A stretch of 64,000 bases of DNA, taken from Anisakis pegreffii (lineage: Eukaryota > Nematoda > Chromadorea > Rhabditida > Anisakidae). Positions 21,272-34,196 of this stretch are shown in pieces. The translations under genes were made by a program, and so were the position numbers. The first letter of the stretch is position 1. Each line of letters begins with the position of its first letter. The stretch spans positions 124,001-188,000 of the forward strand of contig JAPYMA010000902.1 in NCBI GenBank assembly GCA_035041965.1, read 5' to 3'. Under the pieces are notes generated by a model. That model saw only the letters and a list, made by a program, of their open reading frames with translations. It did not search any database and was not told where the DNA came from.

Positions 21272-24200
21272 ATGGATGTGACGTTAAAGGAGGATGAACA
21301 AGGAACGGATGATCATAAACCATCGGAATCGGCCGAAAGCGTTCAGTATGATACGGTTACGAACCCAAATGTTGCAAATAAAATCCAGACTGTGGCTGAC
21401 ACCGAACCTTTGATATCAGTCAATCTACCCACATCAAATCGTCCGAATAAAAGGAAACATATCAAGCAAGTTGCTGTTCGATAATAACGTCAGATCAGTT
21501 ATTCTATTTCACTTTGAATGAAATATTTTCTCGCCAAGTTCAGTTAGTTTTTATCCCGCAGTAATGCGAAGAACTTTTCACTTCAAGTGTTTTTTTTGCC
21601 ATCTCCTCTTGGAATATAATTTCTCTTTGAAAAAAATTGCCTTCCAAGTAGTTATGATTAAAGAGGTTGTCGAGTATCAGCGGTACAAAAGCGTGATAAT
21701 TCAATACCCTTCTTAAGTGTGAGACGTTAGAGGTTATGAAGAATCGTTTTGTTGTGGATGTTTCGAATGGTAATTTATAAAATATTCGTGCTTATTGCAA
21801 GGTCCTCGTGCTTACAGGACAAAATTCGATGACCAAAAACTTTCATCGTCTACGCAAGAAGCACAGCGAATGGAGAAGGAACGTCTGCAGCGACTGGGAA
21901 TGCTTTGTGACAAATTGTCGCAAAGCAATCTTACGACAAACTCATCGGAAGAAGCGCATAGTAGTAGTTGTACACCAGTTCAAGGCACATCGTCCTCTTT
22001 ATTAGACGATGGCATTGTTAAGAAGGAATCGGAATCAACACACAACGACACGGAATCAGCTGATGAGGTTATACTGTTGAGTAGTGATAGCGACGAGGAT
22101 CTTGACCATGCAGATGTGACGAAACCTCAAGGTTAGTAGCTTCACTAGGACATGTGACCGATGCACTTCTGGCTTAATTAGTATGCAAGAGTGATGCAAT
22201 TCCTTCGGAGGGGAGTGGTGATGACGTTCGGTCATGTTTGATATTTTACAGTGATCGCTTCCCACGAGCATTCGTCGCGTTTTCGAAGTCGATCATCAGT
22301 GATGGTGCTGGAAGATGAGACTGAAAGGTTGCATCGTATAGAGCGTGAACGAATCAGAAAACGAAGAGCTTCTGGCGAGTTAGAAAGTACCGAGCTGTCA
22401 GGAGGTCAGCTGCTGATAAACGCCAATAAACCGGCGAACGATCCGGATGTTTATGTGAACAAACACCTCGCCAGTGTTCTGAAACCCCATCAGATTGGTG
22501 GAGTTCGATTCATGTTAGCTTTGTGCTTATTTTGATGATGACAGTAATGGTGCTGATAACATTCAAGCAGTCTTTCAGGTATGACAATGTAATTGAAACT
22601 ATTAATGGCTTTGAAAAATCGCCTGGTTTCGGATGTATTCTTGCGCATGTCATGGGACTGGGTAAAACCATTCAGGTATCTTGCTTATTCGATCATTCAA
22701 GCATAATTCACGGAGGATGTGCGACTGTCCGTTGTGAATATTAACATCATTTGATGTATGAATTTTGTGGGGCCACAGTGATGCAGATGAAAATATTGAA
22801 TGACTGTCATCGTCATAGACGTAGCTAACGGACGAGAGGGGACAGGGAGCGGAGGGCTCGCACCCACTCCTCACTCCTGGAAGGTGGAAGAAAAGGCAAA
22901 AAATAAGGGGAAAGGGAGGAAAGGGAGAAGAGATCGGGAAAAATAAGGACGGAAGGGAAAGGCAAGAAGAAATAAGCGTAGAAAAAACCCAACACAATTC
23001 GGTTGCTTTTTGGTACCAGACTGTTTTGCGCTCCCCCACTTTGAAAAATCCAGACTATGCCATTGGTTATCGTTATTCGCTTGTTGGTGATATAATCATC
23101 GAATGGGAGTGAGTCATAATGTGCGATTGGAGGTGATCGCATTTTCGGATATATTTCTGAGGACAACTGCTTCGAAGACAATTCTCATCATTGTACCGAT
23201 CAACACAATTCTCAATTGGATCAGCGAATATGATCGTTGGTTGCCGAAGTGAGTGTGTTGCGTTCGTTATAAAACACTTGATTTGTGGCTTGGTTCGATG
23301 CAAATGCAATTAGATGTAATCCTGAAATCAGCAGTGACCTTCAAACATTTTCAGTAAGTTGGATGAGAGTGGTAAACCGATTCGTGAGTTCAGTTTATTG
23401 TTGCTTGGTGATAACGTGAAAACAGCAGAACAACGTATGGAAGTGCTTGGTTGGTTTGTTCGTCTATAAGTGATCTTTTGCCTTGATACGTTGCGACCCA
23501 TCTCTTGTTAGATACGTATCCTGCTTGTTAGCATTAATCTACTTACCCATGGAATTCAAATGAACGTATCAAAGCAATTATTGCTGTAATATTCCCATAT
23601 TGCACTCAATCAAACACGAATGACCGCTCTGATGTTTGCAGAGAAATGGCGTTCGCAAGGTGGTGTATTATTAATAGGTTATGATATGTTCCGACTGTTG
23701 GTCAATGTTCAGCCACCAAAGAAAGTCGTCAAGAGGCGAGGCGTTGTTTCGAGTAACACGAAAAAGATGAAAATCGAAGTGATTGATTTGGAAAAAGAGG
23801 AAATTGAGACGACGAATCGTAAAGGTTGTGCCGTTTTCTTTGCATGTTCTTCTCTTGACCATTTGATGTTTGTTCTCTGTTCAGCAACAGCTGTTAATAT
23901 TTTGAAGTGGTTCAGGAATGGCTGAATGCTACTGTTCTCCGATGAACACATTTTGTCTTTATTCGTTCTTCATTAACAGTTGATTTGTTGCTTAGCGATC
24001 CGAGCTTACATTCGACTAGATTTATTGCTGTGATATTCATTAGCTGAAGTGTTGTAAATATGATAGTAGAAGATCTCGAGGATGTCACGGAGATTGGTTT
24101 GGAAGGATTGCTTAATGGCTCAGGAAATGGTTGATTGATATTTCAGTAGCACGAGAAGCTCTATTAGATCCAGGACCTGATCTTGTGGTGTGTGATGAAG

Positions 24201-27200
24201 GACATCGTATCAAAAACGATAAAACTGGTATCGCCGCATCGTTGAATGCTATTCGAACGAGGTTTGTGATTTGATATACTAGTGCTGTATGTTTCATCTT
24301 CGTTATTTTAAAACATCACCGATCAGCAATTTATATCGAATCTATTAATACTTCAAGTTACTCACTTCAAACTTTGCAGTGAAATGTGATATCACTAATA
24401 TCACTCGAATATCACTTCTGCAACGAATCGTTAATTGTTTCAGACGTCGTATTGTGTTGACGGGCTACCCCTTGCAAAACAACTTACTGGAATATTATTG
24501 CATGGTCGATTTTGTGAGGCCGAATTTCTTGGGCACGAAAAAAGAATTCAAAAATATGTTCGAAAGACCGATCAAAAATGGTCTCTGTATTGACTCGACA
24601 CCAAACGATGTCAGGTTGGCACAACAACGAACACATGTCCTCAGTGAAATGTTGAAAGGCTTTGTGCAAAGGTGAACTTTTTGTCTACTTATACCATATT
24701 TAATTGCGTCCGGATTAGAGATGAACGTTGCATTTCACTAACTATAATTCGTTTTTTTTTCAGGAGAACGCACCATCTGTTGAAGCAGATTCTGCCAGAG
24801 TCGTATGAATACGTGTTGTTGCTGCGTAAAAGTGAAATTCAACGAGTTCTGTATCGAGCATTTTTACAGTACGCACAGTCTGAGATTACTTCTATTGGAT
24901 ATACTGTATTCAATCCGTTGAAAGCTTTTGCTGCGTGCTCGAAGGTTTGTTCGTTGTGGGTTAACCCTCTTGTGGCGGTGTTTCTGGATTCATCAAGAGC
25001 GCTCTGTAACGAAATTGTTTGGTTCAGTCACTGATACAATATGTTTGGTTGTGCGTTGTTCAAGTATCCGATAGCCGTCGGTTCATGAGCATTCGTTCAC
25101 TCTCAATTGAACAATTATTCTGAGTTCTGTTCTTATGGTCAGTCGCCGAATTGAATTTCTGTGCATTGTTCTTCAGATCTGGAATCATCCCGACGTACTC
25201 TACTATGTGCTCGAAAGGCAACGAGAAACTGCAGAAAAGTGTAAAATTCTGTCATTGAAACGGGATTCGTCACAGAATAATTTTACGGCGACTGCAGAAG
25301 CACAGAGTTGTGGCGTACCATTAACTGGAAGTGCTCCGAGTAGGGACGTCGCCCACCAACACCAGCAACAAGCACCCAACTGCTTCCAACGAAACGGCGT
25401 TCACTTATCAGGTGCAGTAATATGTACAATCCTGTAGCCATACTCGTACTTAGGACAGTTGGACGGTTGAGATTGTTTTCGTTTTGAGAAGTATTTGAGT
25501 TTTGGGAAACTATTTGAAGTGATCATAGAATTCAAAGTGAATATTGGGATGGCTGTGCGATGTATAATAAGTTGTTACATATTGATAAAGAAGAATGTTG
25601 TTTGCAGGTGGCAAGGCGATTCGTTGCGGTGATGATGCTCATAGTAAACCAATCGCCCCTGAGCATAGCAGTAACATTACCGGTACGCAGTGTGCTACAC
25701 AATCACCGCGAGTCATTCCAGCATATCAAGGAGCAGTATTTCATGATCCTACTCTGCCCTTTTCTCCATCACTTTCTTACAACGGTCTTCCTGAAACACC
25801 AGGTTCGTTTTTGTTCAATTATATTTCAGTTTGTTTCACTCGTGATGAAAAATTCGTTGTGTAAGCTGCTTATGTGAAGGTTTCATCTTGATCAGTAACT
25901 AAATGAGATAATGTGCAATTCTAAGTGGATGTAAGGAATCGTGACGCATTTCAATTATGTTCTGTTGCTCGCTTTATAGCCACTGCAGCGACACACTTGC
26001 GAAATGCAAATGGAGCGAATAACGCAAATAACGATACGAATAAGGGTACAGCATGGACATCGAATAAAACGATTGCAAAAGCACTACTGGAAGAGATGGG
26101 TTTCGATAAGGGCGTTCGATATGACTGGGTTCGTTGCTTGAGTTGTATTTGGGCATATCGTTAACGAAGTTGATCATCTTGCATTGTAGGCCGCACTTGC
26201 GATGGGTGGCTATCAGACGGACGTAATCGAAAACGGATATAAAATGGCAATTTCACTGGAGATCATTCGGAAAGCCAATCAAATCGGTGACAAAGTTCTT
26301 CTATTCAGGTGTTGTTATCTTTTACTTTTTGTATTATTGCAAATTGCATCATTACTGAGAGCGTTTTTTTTGAAAAAGTTTGATTTTTCTCAGTATTATT
26401 TTATAGTGCGAGTAGCACCATTATTTATTGCTTTTACTGTTACGTTTCTCATCAGTATTGCGAAATGATTGTGTTATTGATGATATTTACAAATACTGCT
26501 CGATTAATTCGTTGTTTTGTTTCAGTCAGAGTCTGCTGACGTTAAATTTGATAGAACGCTTCTTGGAACGATTCAGTAAAGTCGAAAAGGAGGACGGTAC
26601 TGAAGAACCGTGGAAACGCAATCGTACATTTCTTCGTGCGTTTCTTCGTGCACTTTGCAAATCAATTGATTTATTTCTGCGATGGTATCGTCTGAATGAA
26701 TGTGATATAAACATTTGTCAGGTTTCGACGGGTCAACGTCAGCGAGTGAACGTGAGAAGCTGATAAATCGGTTCAATAATGATCCGGGTGTTTTGTTGTT
26801 TTTGATATCAACGAGAGCTGGTTCGTTAGGCATCAACTTGGTTTGTTGCTTCGATCAGTGGCTTTGAACGAGTCAGAAATGTTGAAATGGATATGTGACT
26901 GTTAAAGGTATCAGCGAATCGCGTCATAATATTCGATGCGTCCTGGAACCCATGCCACGATGCGCAAGCCGTGTGTCGCATTTATCGTTATGGTCAGCAG
27001 AAACGTACTTTTATCTACCGACTGATTGTTGACAACTGCATGGAGAAGGGAATCTTCAACAGACAGATCGGCAAGAATGGATTGCAACGTTCGTCTTGAT
27101 TGTTTGTTCGTGACTGTTGATATATGAATGCGGTTTTCAGAGAGGGTTGTGGACGACCGACAGCTGGATGTGGACGTGACAAAAAGCGAACTCGAGCAGT

Positions 27201-28371
27201 TACTTGTTTATGATGTAAGTCATTACTTATTCCATGAATAATAACTAGACAGTTGATGTTCAGGAGGCACTGGATGTGCTCACCGAGCCGCACAATGTCA
27301 CTTCATGGAACATCACCGATAATGTCTTATGGTCAGCTGCAGTGTCACATTCATATATGTTCGCTCAAGTGAGTGATTTGTCTATCAAATAACTTGATTA
27401 ATAAACACTATTCGGTATTTGATTCGAACATTTTGAGGAACCATTTTTACACGATTCTTTGCTAATGGAACGTGAAGCCGGGCTCAGTGAAGAGGAGAAA
27501 GCTGAGGCCAGGCTATTATATGAACAGGAAAAGAATATATACAAAGGATTAGAAATTGATCTCGGTCCTATCGGAAGTGTGATGCCACTGAGCCACGCTG
27601 AACATTTATCATCTCGCTATCGAACCGGATTGGACAGATCATGGAATCGCAATGCATCGTTAGTTATATCATTACGTTCAATCTTTCGCGCTTCAAATCA
27701 ACTTCACTATTGCTAGATTCAACTAACGGTAAGCGAGAGCGGGGGTGGTCAGCAAATATTTTTGATGCGATTTAGGGAAATGAGGAGAAGAAATCAAACA
27801 GTTTTGTGGTTGTTTGCGAGGTGTAATCGAAATAATTGCAGACCGGTAGCACCACCTGGACCGTTACCGATGCGAGCCACTCCGTTACCAATGGGTGTTG
27901 AAAGGGTGACCGATGACAGAAGTACGCCACGAACATTGTTGGTTCGCGTCCCCAACGACGTGATGATGCCGATGTCGCGAAGTCGTCTCTTCACGCCCCG
28001 ACCGCAAGCCAATCCCACAAGTTTATCCTTTGTCGTCATAAAATTGCTCTCCAGTTCTCATCTCATCAGCATTTCTTTGAAATTATCCGTTGTTATATTG
28101 ATTGAATTGTTCATTACTTCATTAATTACGTCGATTATCAGTTTAATTTTCGATTCATTCCTCATAGCAATCAACCGCTCGAGTTCATTTGAAATTCATC
28201 GGTGAGAAATGCCCGCCATTGTCTTCTGAAAGGTCATTCGATTATTTTTTTACAGATTCAAGTTTGAATGGCGGTGTTATGCAGCGTCATCACACGCCGA
28301 AATTCTTTTGTCGAGCAGTAAGTCGTCCGACCGCACCTGGTGAAGTTATCGATTTGTGTGATTCGGATTGA
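21272..28371 (+). CDS. RAD54L2: RAD54L2/ARIP4-type SNF2 chromatin remodelling ATPase
   Basis: Exons: 21272-21469, 21742-21769, 21802-22131, 22252-22513, 22579-22675, 23133-23248, 23355-23449, 23642-23824, 24147-24261, 24444-24671, 24764-24944, 25177-25411, 25608-25802, 25980-26128, 26190-26308, 26526-26635, 26722-26840, 26908-27088, 27141-27214, 27264-27368, 27438-27658, 27842-28020, 28256-28371. Phases close over 3636 nt (1211 aa). A nuclear DNA-dependent ATPase: motif [12 protein letters not shown] (K302), Walker B DEGH (about 453), [31 protein letters not shown], and motif [13 protein letters not shown] (940-950). [15 protein letters not shown] and RVVDD fit ARIP4 better than ATRX; no ATRX-type zinc-finger domain is seen. 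The 28-nt second exon is inferred from phase. The N-terminus has an acidic [13 protein letters not shown] tract and the C-terminus ends VIDLCDSD, both like SUMO-interacting motifs. Confidence 0.9.
22815..23045. other. Purine-rich insertion in intron 5 of RAD54L2
   Basis: A strongly G/A-biased stretch (GGGGAAAGGGAGGAAAGGG, GGGAAAGGCAAGAAG) unlike the surrounding AT-rich introns. It ends with GCGCTCCCCCACTTTG. This may be part of a mobile element; only composition supports this. Confidence 0.4.
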
Positions 28372-29365
28372 ATGAAAATATTGAAGGATTTTCATCTATT
28401 AATACATCGAAGTTGTAATCGATTTGATTTTTTTCGTGCAGTAGATGTGATTTGTCATCGAACTTCACATGCTAATTTGATGAAATACTCCTAAGAACAA
28501 TAAAAAATGTGTCAATCATTCATATGTTCGGTTTTGTGCGCATCATTCGGATGGCGCACAAATGGGTTGTTGAGTTGAACAAAAATCGATTTTAACTTGA
28601 TCGTATCAGACGGGTTCATTCATTTATTTGTTTGTTGATTGCGTGCATTTGGTTATGTTGACTGCTTTGAGATGCAATTTGTTATATAGATTCTTGGACA
28701 CATTTGGTAAGGTTTCTTCTCATGGCATTGCTTCTGCATAATCTCTTGTTAAGCAGTTTCATTGTATAGTTATTTAATGATCGATTGGCTGATATTCAGT
28801 TGATGAGTTGTCGAACGGAGATGAGATGGATTGCTTCACGTTGTTTGAAATTGTCACTGAATCACTCCCATCGCTGTATTACATGTTTTGTTCTTGAGAT
28901 TGGACCTATTGGTGTTACCGTTATGTAATCATTCCTCTAGTTTATTGTCTTTATCGAATCGGTTATTATGACTTCATCTAACTGCTTCTTGCAGTAACTA
29001 CTAACGAGAATTGTGAATTTTCGATCTCAGTTAAATAAATCATTGTTTGTTATTGTGTTCTCGCAGTTAAATAAAAATTGCAGATTAGTGAAAAGCTAAT
29101 TGTAAAGTCGCAGATCATCGGAATTATCATAGGCAAGAATGAAACGTCATACGCATTCTCGTTGTTTACAGCTAGAATTCTGAGAAATAATAATTTGAAT
29201 AAGCATGGCATGGCACCTCTGATGTTTCAATTGCATTCTCTTATTGTTGATCAGTTTTGGGTTAAAGTGAAGTTGGTTTCGAGATCGAGTCTGCATGACG
29301 TCGTTCAGTGTGCGTTATCGTTTATGATCGCGACGTGCTTCAGTGCTTCATGGTCGGTGTTTCAG
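28372..29365. other. Spacer with RAD54L2 3' UTR
   Basis: AATAAA at 28499 lies 130 bp after the stop codon. The rest is T-rich and has no recognised gene until the membrane-protein exon at 29366; the true start of that gene may lie here, since its reading frame is open from about 29078. Confidence 0.55.
28499..28504 (+). terminator. Polyadenylation signal of RAD54L2
   Basis: AATAAA 128 bp after the TGA at 28369-28371. Confidence 0.65.
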
Positions 29366-30972
29366 GATTCTCGTACACGAAGCCGTAAGGAACGCTTTCT
29401 GCGATTTGTGCTACGCAGAAAGCCGTGCTTGTTTATACTCATCATCGAACTATTACTTGCGACCCTTCTGTGTCTCGCATGCTACGCGTTACTCGTTAAA
29501 AACTTACACATCTCGGTATTTCTTTTGCCTTTCATTTACTACGCTTTCTGAATACTGTTCGATCATGTAACATATCTCACTTAAACCTATCCAGATTTCG
29601 AATAATTGCTGAGAGTGAGAAGAAGGATATCGTTTTTGCAGCGTCATATTTCGGATATCCGGCGAGAGAATGCTCTCTTGTCAGAATTCGGTGCATACCG
29701 GGAATATATGGATTGCAGATATTATGCGAGAAGCTTGAACTTTGATAAGGTTAGTTTGCACTTCACTTATATAGTGACATGGATCAAGAACCGAATGTTC
29801 TATTAATCTGATAGTAAATGAGCACATTTTGAACGTCGATTCGAATGAATGGATTCACGTGCACAAAGAAAAGTTATGTTATGAGGATGGTTTAGTGACG
29901 ATAACAGTCACTGTGATTACAGACGAAGTGCCTGGAGGATGAAGACGAGAGCGCGTATATGAGTAAAGTGTATGTTTTGCTAAGCGGTGAAGACTGCATT
30001 AAGAATCGAACCGAATATGTGAGTTTGTTTAGTTGAATGTGTTCGAGATGAAATGATGGGAATGGAATGAGCGCTTTCTTGATCGCATAGAGCATATCGC
30101 CATGTACTACCATTTGGAGTGGGTTGTTGCAGGTTCGATGCAATTTGCGACAAGCCAAATCTGCTGACTTCGCAGTGAAACATCTCAAGCAATTTCATCC
30201 GTGCGGTGGCTTGCGAGGTAAAGTCATAAATGCCCTAAGAACGCCTTACACTTCCATATATGTGAGTAGCTTTCATCTCATCTGTCACATTTTCATGTTC
30301 ACGTTTCAATTCGAAATCATTAACCTAATAAGTTCAAATTCTTGCAACGTCTTGCATGATCCGGATGATCAGGTATCTTTATACCTTTTGGAAGTGAATT
30401 AAACTGCGGAGCAATTCAGGCACCGTCAATAGACGTGAGTAAATACCAGGGTAGAGTACTGCGAATAAAAGATTTCATGGTTAAGTGCCCAGTTTGTTTT
30501 TACAGTTCACGGTTTCAAGAGTAAGTTTTTGCCGTTGCATTCGATCTTGATTCTGATTTCTTCTTCCACATTAAGATTTTAAAAAAAAATCACGTATCGA
30601 TTTATTACGTAACTTGTTTGACTTAAGCTTCTCGCATTTCTCTTGGCATCGTCTCTATGCTACACAACCCTCATTACGTAACGCTCGTTATACGTTCAGG
30701 CTCGGAACCAACATTTAAAGTTACCTATTTGAAGACTTTCGTTGCTGATTTGTTCCGCATACCTTTCTAACCCAATAATCATTGAATAAACATAATTTTG
30801 CAGCCGAACCGACAGAGACTCAAACGTGACGCGATGTGCTCGAGATCTGGCAACCGTACGTCCTGGATGGCCAGAAATAGCACGATATTGCGATGACGAA
30901 CAACTTCATGAAGTAGCCGATTTCTGCAAACTTTATAAAGATGTCATGATCGAAATATTGGGATTTTTCTGA
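29366..30972 (+). CDS. Unrecognised type II membrane protein, Cys-rich, 5' end open
   Basis: Six exons in matching phase: 29366-29515, 29642-29749, 29923-30018, 30133-30261, 30420-30520, 30804-30972 (753 nt; 250 aa plus stop from the first listed exon). The first exon has a basic segment (TRSRKERFLRFVLRRK), then a hydrophobic span (LFILIIELLLATLLCLACYA), giving a predicted cytosolic N-terminus and a luminal or extracellular remainder. That part has about ten cysteines, two sequons (NRT, NVT), a CPVC pair and ends in ARYCDDEQLHEVADFCKLYK. No family was recognised; type II topology would suit a Golgi enzyme, but no catalytic motif supports this. The start codon is not fixed: the frame stays open upstream to 29078, with Met codons available. 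A polyadenylation signal follows at 31036. Confidence 0.65.
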
Positions 30973-31035
30973 AATTGTATGCTAGTTTATAGTCACTAAA
31001 GCTATTTGAAGCGCATCCAAACTGTTGAAACTATC

Positions 31036-31041
31036 AATAAA
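31036..31041 (+). terminator. Polyadenylation signal of the type II membrane protein gene
   Basis: AATAAA 64 bp after the TGA ending at 30972. Confidence 0.55.
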
Positions 31042-31554
31042 TTGTTCATTCGGTGTTTTGTTTGTAAATGTCAGCGTTTGATAGCTGAGAATGTAATACA
31101 TTCGCTTATAACAAAGCTGAACATCACTTCAGTTGTACTCACTTGCAGTGGTTCTATCCAACTAGGTCCAAACAACAACAGATGCTATAATATGATGTTC
31201 ATGTAAATTCCGAGAAGTTGACCATATCCCTTACAAAGTAGTTTGGTATGTAAGATGCCAACTCTGCTTAATAATGATATTGATTGTGAGAAAGAGCGAT
31301 GGTTTCATGTCCTCAAAGATCAGTTTATTTTACTCATCGTTCCCGTCAGGCCTAGATTAACATAATTAGCACGGAGTGTTTATTGTCAGTAACTCGCATG
31401 ACTGCGGTCGGTTGAAAGTCAGTTGAAGGAGGGTGTTTTAAGTGCGTATCGCATGAAGATCGGTTGATGGTAGTGTTGGGAACCACAACATTCTTGCGAT
31501 GGTCTCTGATCGAACGCCTTGTCGATGGATGGTGGCCACCGATAGGCAAATCTT

Positions 31555-31675
31555 GAGTGTCGGTTGGTTTCAATCGGTGGTGACGAGGTTCGGTTTGCTG
31601 AAACCACCGAACGATTGGGGACGACCGATTTTCGCTGGTCTATGATTTTACGGTGGTCATCGAAAATCGTTTTTT
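31555..31675. repeat. Hairpin-rich repeat-like sequence
   Basis: GTTCGGTTTGCTGAAACCACCGAAC contains 9-10 bp arms, and CGATTTTCG (about 31625) pairs with CGAAAATCG (about 31662) across GGTC...GGTGGTC. The surrounding 300 bp reuse ATCGGT/CGGTGG words and are GC-richer than their flanks, as in a degraded inverted-repeat element. Confidence 0.4.
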
Positions 31676-33191
31676 TTTCGGTGGCACCAAAAATCATATT
31701 TTCTCGACCTTCTTTGATGAGAACTTCCTTTGTCAGGTTCAGGGATGGAGATTTGCCTGCGCTATCACTGTTAAGTGCGCCAACGAATGCGGTATAGTCA
31801 CAAATTCACGTTAAGCAACAATAAAAGTTTTTTTAATTCAATCATTTCACGATAGAATCATCTTATTTTAAAAGGATACATCATAACAAAACAACATCGC
31901 AGATAGAAACAACGACTTATTTGAAAACAACCAACAATTTCATAACCACATATAATCACAACCAACAAATCGTTCGTTATTCGCTATATGTGTATCGTTC
32001 AGTATTGTATAATACCAGCAATATCCTGGCGATGGCCTTACTGCCAAAATCTGTTATTGTTTTTACTGTTACTATTCCCGTTGTAGTTTCACATCGCGAT
32101 GAGAGCATTATGAGCTGTTATAATGAGTATATTCATTGCAATCGCGGATGGGTTGTGCTTCCCAAAGTCAATATCACTGCCAGCTAAGCAATTTGAACAT
32201 AGCATTATCAGCTGACATTAATGTGTGTGCACTCTGAGTATCGTGTAGAAGCGCATTTCGTTCGCTCAGTGCCATCCCAATAAACATTATAGTGCTAGTG
32301 ATAGGGTGTTGTTTGTTGACGACATGCTATTCATTAAACATTCTCCTCGGTCATCCTGGTACACCTAGTAGCAATCATCTGACACTATACAATAATGTAT
32401 TCTCAGGCATATCACATCGATAAAATGTCAGTTATATGAACATAATTATTGTAAATGAGGTGTGCTCTTCTTATCGGTTCGAGCGAGTAAACTGCCGTGA
32501 AATCAATCAAGCTTCTTCTGAGAATACATCATGAGCATATGTGAAAGTTTGAAATGATTCCGAGGTGACGTGAAGTGTTTCCCGATGAACATTCTCCGGA
32601 GTTTGAACAATAAATGATTTCATTCACCAGAGAATATTTCCAATGCATTTGGTTACCATCACATTCAAAAAAAACTGATCATTAACGATTCAAGTCACAA
32701 AAAGAAGTGATTTTCATCGAAAATGTTTGAATGTACCCATTTTATGACGAGAAACGGGTATTGAATTTAAAATTGATGAACTGATTAACGTAACAAAGAA
32801 AATGGATGCGTATAGAGAGGTATTCAGTGAGCATTAGGTCAATCAATCCATTCTGTTTCAAAACGCATATTTTAGTGATCGTGTTCTTTTTAGGAAGCAA
32901 TTATGAGATTCGAAGGAGAGTGGTTCTTTGCAAATGGAACACAACGCTGTTGCATTTGATGCGAAACCAGCGTTAGTATTTGCTGAGACGATTCGAACTG
33001 GTCGATCAATCGATATAACCAATTCAGCGTGTTTAATATAACCAATTCAGCGTGTTTATTCTGATTGCATCAAGTTGTGCACAGCCCAAGGTTATTACTT
33101 ATGCTAAGTTTTGGATGACAGCCTCAAAGAGAATGCAATAAAGTGGTTGTGCTAATGAAAGATTGATTCACTTTCAGGTCGATATAGCAGA

Positions 33192-33347
33192 ATGTCAGCA
33201 TTGAATGTGATCTGTTATATGCTCTTCTTGATGGCACAGAGTGGCTCAATCTTCATACAGATTGCTTACTGGTTCATCGAGACATATTGCCTTGAGCACT
33301 TCGATCGTTATACATCCCAACTGCAATACAGGCGTTATCAACTCTAG
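33192..33347 (+). CDS. Short hydrophobic ORF or terminal exon
   Basis: Frame beginning MSALNVICYMLFLMAQ and continuing through FIQIAYWFIETYCLEHF to a TAG at 33347 (51 aa). An acceptor (CTTTCAG) lies at 33171-33178, so it may be the last exon of a longer gene. It contains one or two possible membrane helices. No family match is recognised and coding status is unproven. Confidence 0.25.
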   Translation: MSALNVICYMLFLMAQSGSIFIQIAYWFIETYCLEHFDRYTSQLQYRRYQL

Positions 33348-34111
33348 TCGATTCTTTGTTTTGCTTTTACGATCGTTCAGCATTTGCATTCTTCACATTA
33401 ATTAATAACATGTACTGTAGTGGTTCATTTGATAAATATTCATGCATGTCAACATTATCTTAATCTGGGTTGTTGACGTGACTAACGATCAAATAAAAGT
33501 AATCGGTTGATCATTCGATTGATTGTATATTTCTTTCAATATGATGAATAAAAGGTCAGCTGTGATTGTACGTTTATTGGCCAGTAAGTTTTGGTTATTG
33601 GGATGAGATGAAAGAATGCAATTGATGGAGAGAGAATGAATGTAACGATCGAAAGGGTGAGGCGGTGGATGAGAAGAGCATTTCTTTGCGAATGTTTGGA
33701 ATTCGAGGAATTTGTTGGAGTTATGCAATTTGTGAGTGTAATCAGGAGTTGGCTGTGTGCTGTTTTGTTTCTTTGCCACGATTCGTTCTTCATTGTTCTT
33801 GTTTCTTATTTTTGTTCTCCGTTTGTTTACACACTTCACGAAACATTCATTCTTTTGATTCTTCTTTTCTGAGTGCTTGAAATCACTTTTTAGATTCTTT
33901 TCTCTGCCACTTTTCATCGTCTTCCCTTTTGTATGATCTTCTTCGATATTTTTGTTTTTGATTTTCCATTTTCGTCAATTGCCAGTCTCTATCGTACGTG
34001 CACAGAACACATTTCTCAAATTTCAATCAATTCTCTCAAATATTTTCTGAAATCTATAGCTAAATGTTTTCCTTCTTCACTTTTCTGTTTCGTGACATTT
34101 TTCTTCCACAG

Positions 34112-34196
34112 ACAAAAAGATACGATAACTCAGAAATTATACGACATCGGAAAGCAGTCTGAAGAAACTCAGAAAATCGTAATCGTTGACGATTAA
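34112..34196 (+). CDS. Isolated terminal-exon candidate
   Basis: Behind the acceptor TTTTCTTCCACAG the frame reads QKDTITQKLYDIGKQSEE and ends TQKIVIVDD before TAA at 34194-34196. The composition is protein-like, and IVIVDD resembles a SUMO-interacting motif, but no upstream exon could be connected. Confidence 0.3.

Noticed and set aside
21272..28371. ATRX (xnp-1) identity for the SNF2 gene
   Set aside because: No ADD zinc-finger domain, and segments such as [22 protein letters not shown] and the C-terminal RVVDD fit ARIP4 better.
33489..33917. 142-aa minus-strand open frame
   Set aside because: Low-complexity Asn/Lys/Ser composition, an overlapping open frame on the other strand, no motif and no splice support.
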